DNA from: CAZNNH01 sp964574335
Lineage (GTDB): Bacteria; Acidobacteriota; Vicinamibacteria; Fen-336
Reading direction: 5' to 3'
Assembly: GCA_964574335.1 (NCBI GenBank)
Contig: CAZNNH010000157.1
Span: forward strand, 1 to 14,955
DNA length: 14,955 nt
Part shown: positions 12,684 through 14,955 of the stretch, in pieces
How positions within the stretch are numbered: the stretch's first letter is position 1
How the letters are laid out: each line of letters begins with the position of its first letter
The notes under the pieces: model-generated
Databases searched by the model: none
Seen by the model: the letters and a program-made list of their open reading frames with translations, nothing else
What the model was told of the DNA's origin: nothing
Position numbers and translations under genes: made by a program

Positions 12684-14229
12684 CGAGACCGGGATCTGGC
12701 GTGCGCTGGGCCGAGACGCGGAGCTGGCCCACTCGCTGGGGGGCGTCGCGGAGCTGCTGGCCAGCGACGTCCCGTTGCTCGGAGTGGCGGTCAGCCGGCT
12801 GGACGTGGCATCGCGGCGGTGCTCGGTGATCGCCGAGGACTGGATCCGGCCGCCCCAACACAAGCCCCAGCCCTGCCGTCGCTGGACGGACCTGCAGCTC
12901 GACGATCTCCTCACCTGGCACCGGACCGGCGCTCTGCGCCAGGGCACGCCGGACAAGGACCCTCTCTTGCGGCTGCTCTGGCCAGCGGCCGAGCCGGCCG
13001 AGGTCGCGGCCTGGCCGCTCCAGGACGAGGGGCACGATCCCGGGGTCCTGCTCCTCTTCGCAGAGCCGGGCAGGCTGCGGCCCGAGCACCGGACGCTGCT
13101 CTCTCGCATGGTGGAGCCGTTCGGCATGGCCCTGGTCAACGACCGGCGGCTCGACGAGGTCAAGCGCCTGCGGGAGGCGCTGGAAGCCGACAAGCGTGCG
13201 CTGCTCACCCGGCTCGACCGCGACAGCATCGTCGACACCGTGGTGGGCGCCGACGCCGGCCTTGCCGAGCTGATGGAGCGGGTCAAGCAGGCGGCCCCGA
13301 CCGACGTCCCGGTTCTGCTGTTCGGCGAGACCGGCTCCGGCAAGGAGGTGGTGGCGCGGGTGATCCACGCCCAGTCGAAGCGCCGCTCCAACACGATCGT
13401 CCGCGTCAACTGCGGCGCCATCCCGCCCGGCCTGGTCGACTCCGACCTGTTCGGCCACGAGCGCGGCAGCTTCACCGGCGCCGTCGCCACCCGGCTCGGC
13501 TGGTTCGAGCGCGCCTCGGGCGGGACCCTGTTCCTCGACGAAGTCGGCGAGCTGCCGCTGGAGGCACAGGTGCGCCTGCTGCGCGTGGTCCAGGAAGGGA
13601 CCATCGAGCGGGTGGGCGGGACGCGCACCATCCACGTCGACGTCCGGATCGTGGCCGCCACCAACCGGGACCTGCGCGAGATGGTGAGCCGCGGGACGTT
13701 CCGGGAGGACCTCTGGTACCGCCTGAGCGTGTTCCCCCTCCACATCCCTCCGCTGCGGGATCGGCCCCACGACCTGCCCGAGCTGGCCGCCTACTTCGCG
13801 GCGCGCGCGGGCAAGCGGCTGGGCGGTGCGCCACTGTCGCTGTCCGCCGACGACGTCGCCATCCTGCTCGACTACTCCTGGCCCGGAAACGTCAGGGAGC
13901 TGGCGGCGGTCATCGAGCGGGCGGCGATCCTGGGAGATGGCAAGCGGCTGGAGCTCCGGAGCGCCCTCGGGTCGCCGGCTACCGCCCGCGGCTCCCGACC
14001 CGAGCCGCCTCCGGGAGCGGAAGGCGGCGGTTTCCCAGAGGGCTTCCCGACCCTGGACGAGGTGGTCCAGTCCCACATCGAGGCGGCGCTGCGGCGCGCC
14101 CGCGGCCGCATCGAGGGGGACCGGGGGGCGGCACGGCTGCTGGGCCTGAACCCCTTCACGTTGCGCTCGCGGATGCGCAAGATGGGAATCGACTGGGCCG
14201 GGTTCCGCTCAGAGCCCGCGGGGCGCTAG
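12679..14229 (+). CDS. Sigma-54-dependent transcriptional activator (GAF-like, AAA+, Fis-type HTH)
   Basis: This is a bacterial enhancer-binding protein of about 516 residues that uses ATP hydrolysis to open RpoN promoter complexes. A GAF-like sensory domain (about 1-165, with DVPLLGVAVSRLDV) and a coiled linker (about 160-190) come first. The AAA+ core follows, with Walker A GETGSGKE (216-223), sigma-54 contact loop GSFTGA (263-268), Walker B FLDE (285-288) and WPGNVREL (401-408). A Fis-type helix-turn-helix lies at 483-503 (ARLLGLNPFTLRSRM). The contact loop has Ser where GAFTGA is usual. There is no receiver domain, so a small ligand or partner, not a phosphorelay, probably controls it. 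GTG 12679 is chosen because family homology begins there; no clear ribosome site is seen, and GTG 12619 is the alternative. The open frame above lies antisense to the oxidoreductase. It is divergent from the operon with the sigma-54 promoter, its likely target. Confidence 0.9.
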   Translation: MLETGIWRALGRDAELAHSLGGVAELLASDVPLLGVAVSRLDVASRRCSVIAEDWIRPPQHKPQPCRRWTDLQLDDLLTWHRTGALRQGTPDKDPLLRLLWPAAEPAEVAAWPLQDEGHDPGVLLLFAEPGRLRPEHRTLLSRMVEPFGMALVNDRRLDEVKRLREALEADKRALLTRLDRDSIVDTVVGADAGLAELMERVKQAAPTDVPVLLFGETGSGKEVVARVIHAQSKRRSNTIVRVNCGAIPPGLVDSDLFGHERGSFTGAVATRLGWFERASGGTLFLDEVGELPLEAQVRLLRVVQEGTIERVGGTRTIHVDVRIVAATNRDLREMVSRGTFREDLWYRLSVFPLHIPPLRDRPHDLPELAAYFAARAGKRLGGAPLSLSADDVAILLDYSWPGNVRELAAVIERAAILGDGKRLELRSALGSPATARGSRPEPPPGAEGGGFPEGFPTLDEVVQSHIEAALRRARGRIEGDRGAARLLGLNPFTLRSRMRKMGIDWAGFRSEPAGR

Positions 14230-14276
14230 CCTCACCGCAGGTTGCCCGCCGTCATTCGATCGCCGAAAATGCCTGG

Positions 14277-14955
14277 ATGAAGAAGAGAACGCGCCTCGTC
14301 CTTATCCTTCCCGCCCTGCTTCTCGCCGCGCTGTCGTGGGCGCCTCTTTCGCAGGCCTCGGCCCTCGTCAACCCCGAGACCGAGCAGAAGATCGACGCCC
14401 TGCTCGCGAAGATGACGCTCGAGGAGAAGGTCGGCCAGCTCAACCAGTACAGCGGCTTCTTCGCCACCGGCCCGATGGCGGAGAACGAGCGCAACAAGGA
14501 GCGCCAGCAGCAGATCCGCAGCGGTCAGGTCGGCTCCATGCTGAACGTCACCGGCGCCGAGGCCACCCGCGCCGCCCAGAAGCTGGCGGTCGAGGAGAGC
14601 CGGCTCGGGATCCCACTGGTCTTCGGCCTCGACGTCATCCACGGCTACAAGACCTCGTTCCCGGTCCCGCTGGCCGAGGCGGCCAGCTTCGACCTCGACG
14701 CCATCGAGCGCTCGGCCCGGGTGGCGGGGGCGGAGGCGGCGGCAGCGGGTCTCCACTGGACCTTCGCGCCGATGGTCGACATCGCCCGCGACGCCCGCTG
14801 GGGCCGGATCATGGAGGGGGCGGGCGAGGACCCGTACCTGGGAGCGGCAGTGGCCGCGGCCCGGGTGCGCGGCTTCCAGGGACAGGACCTGGCCGCGGTC
14901 GACACCATCGCCGCCTGCGCCAAGCACTACGCCGCCTACGGCTTCGCCGAGGGGG
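14277..14955 (+). CDS. Secreted GH3 glycosidase, BglX-like beta-glucosidase/xylosidase (3' end missing)
   Basis: GH3 exo-acting enzymes release glucose or xylose from the non-reducing ends of beta-linked oligosaccharides. The 226 residues seen, open at the right edge, start with a signal peptide (MKKRTR, then a Leu/Ala-rich core to about residue 29). They match the front of the GH3 N-terminal barrel: KIDALLAKMTLEEKVGQLNQ, IPLVFGLDVIHGYKTSFPVPL, FAPMVDIARDARWGR, GEDPYLG and KHYAAYG. Full-length members have about 720-780 residues, so the nucleophile aspartate and the second domain lie beyond the edge. ATG 14277 begins 47 bp after the activator's stop; ATG 14269 runs into a stop after three codons. 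A weak TTGCCC-N17-GAAAAT promoter (14242-14270) would give an almost leaderless message. The order of motifs resembles BglX most, but xylosidase activity cannot be excluded. Confidence 0.9.
   Translation, partial: MKKRTRLVLILPALLLAALSWAPLSQASALVNPETEQKIDALLAKMTLEEKVGQLNQYSGFFATGPMAENERNKERQQQIRSGQVGSMLNVTGAEATRAAQKLAVEESRLGIPLVFGLDVIHGYKTSFPVPLAEAASFDLDAIERSARVAGAEAAAAGLHWTFAPMVDIARDARWGRIMEGAGEDPYLGAAVAAARVRGFQGQDLAAVDTIAACAKHYAAYGFAEG

Overview
The window is high-GC DNA (by eye roughly 70 % G+C, with strong G/C third-position bias) from a diderm bacterium. The best evidence for an outer membrane is a porin-like beta-barrel that ends in phenylalanine. A membrane-anchored Ser/Thr kinase, a sigma-54 activator, secreted glycoside hydrolases and GTG starts would suit Acidobacteriota, Myxococcota or a similar GC-rich phylum, but no marker gene fixes the taxon. 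A run of 10 Ns shows this is a scaffold, probably from a draft or metagenomic assembly.

Layout. (1) 1-941 (-): a secreted nucleoside hydrolase, cut by the left edge. It is divergent from (2) 1116-3599 (+), a YfhO-family polytopic membrane protein, followed 10 bp later by (3) 3610-5739 (+), a secreted GH67 alpha-glucuronidase. The divergent intergenic region has the same -10-like sequence on both strands as a 9-bp inverted repeat. (4) 5846-6292 (+) is a hotdog-fold acyl-CoA thioesterase, and (5) 6476-6826 (+) is a small two-helix membrane protein of unknown function. (6) A minus-strand pair follows: a Ser/Thr protein kinase (10101-8240), broken by the N run, and an OprO/P-like porin (8243-6882) whose GTG start overlaps the kinase stop. 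(7) A second minus-strand pair is a GltD/DsrL-like iron-sulfur flavoprotein oxidoreductase (12522-10825) and a divergent adenylylsulfate-kinase-like protein (10796-10245), closed by a hairpin terminator. (8) Divergent from this pair is a GAF-AAA+-Fis type sigma-54 activator (12679-14229, +). (9) A secreted GH3 glycosidase (14277 to the edge, +) follows.

Working together. The GH67 and GH3 enzymes suggest use of glucuronoxylan-type hemicellulose, with the nucleoside hydrolase adding extracellular nucleoside scavenging. The most coherent regulatory unit is region 7-8. A near-consensus -24/-12 promoter (12566-12551, minus strand) sits directly before the oxidoreductase/APS-kinase-like operon, and the divergent gene encodes the kind of activator such promoters need. 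The kinase-porin pair looks like a second co-translated unit, linking a kinase with an extracytoplasmic domain to an outer-membrane channel.

No rRNA, tRNA, CRISPR array, insertion sequence, phage gene or integrase was recognised, and no gene-free stretch exceeds 300 bases.
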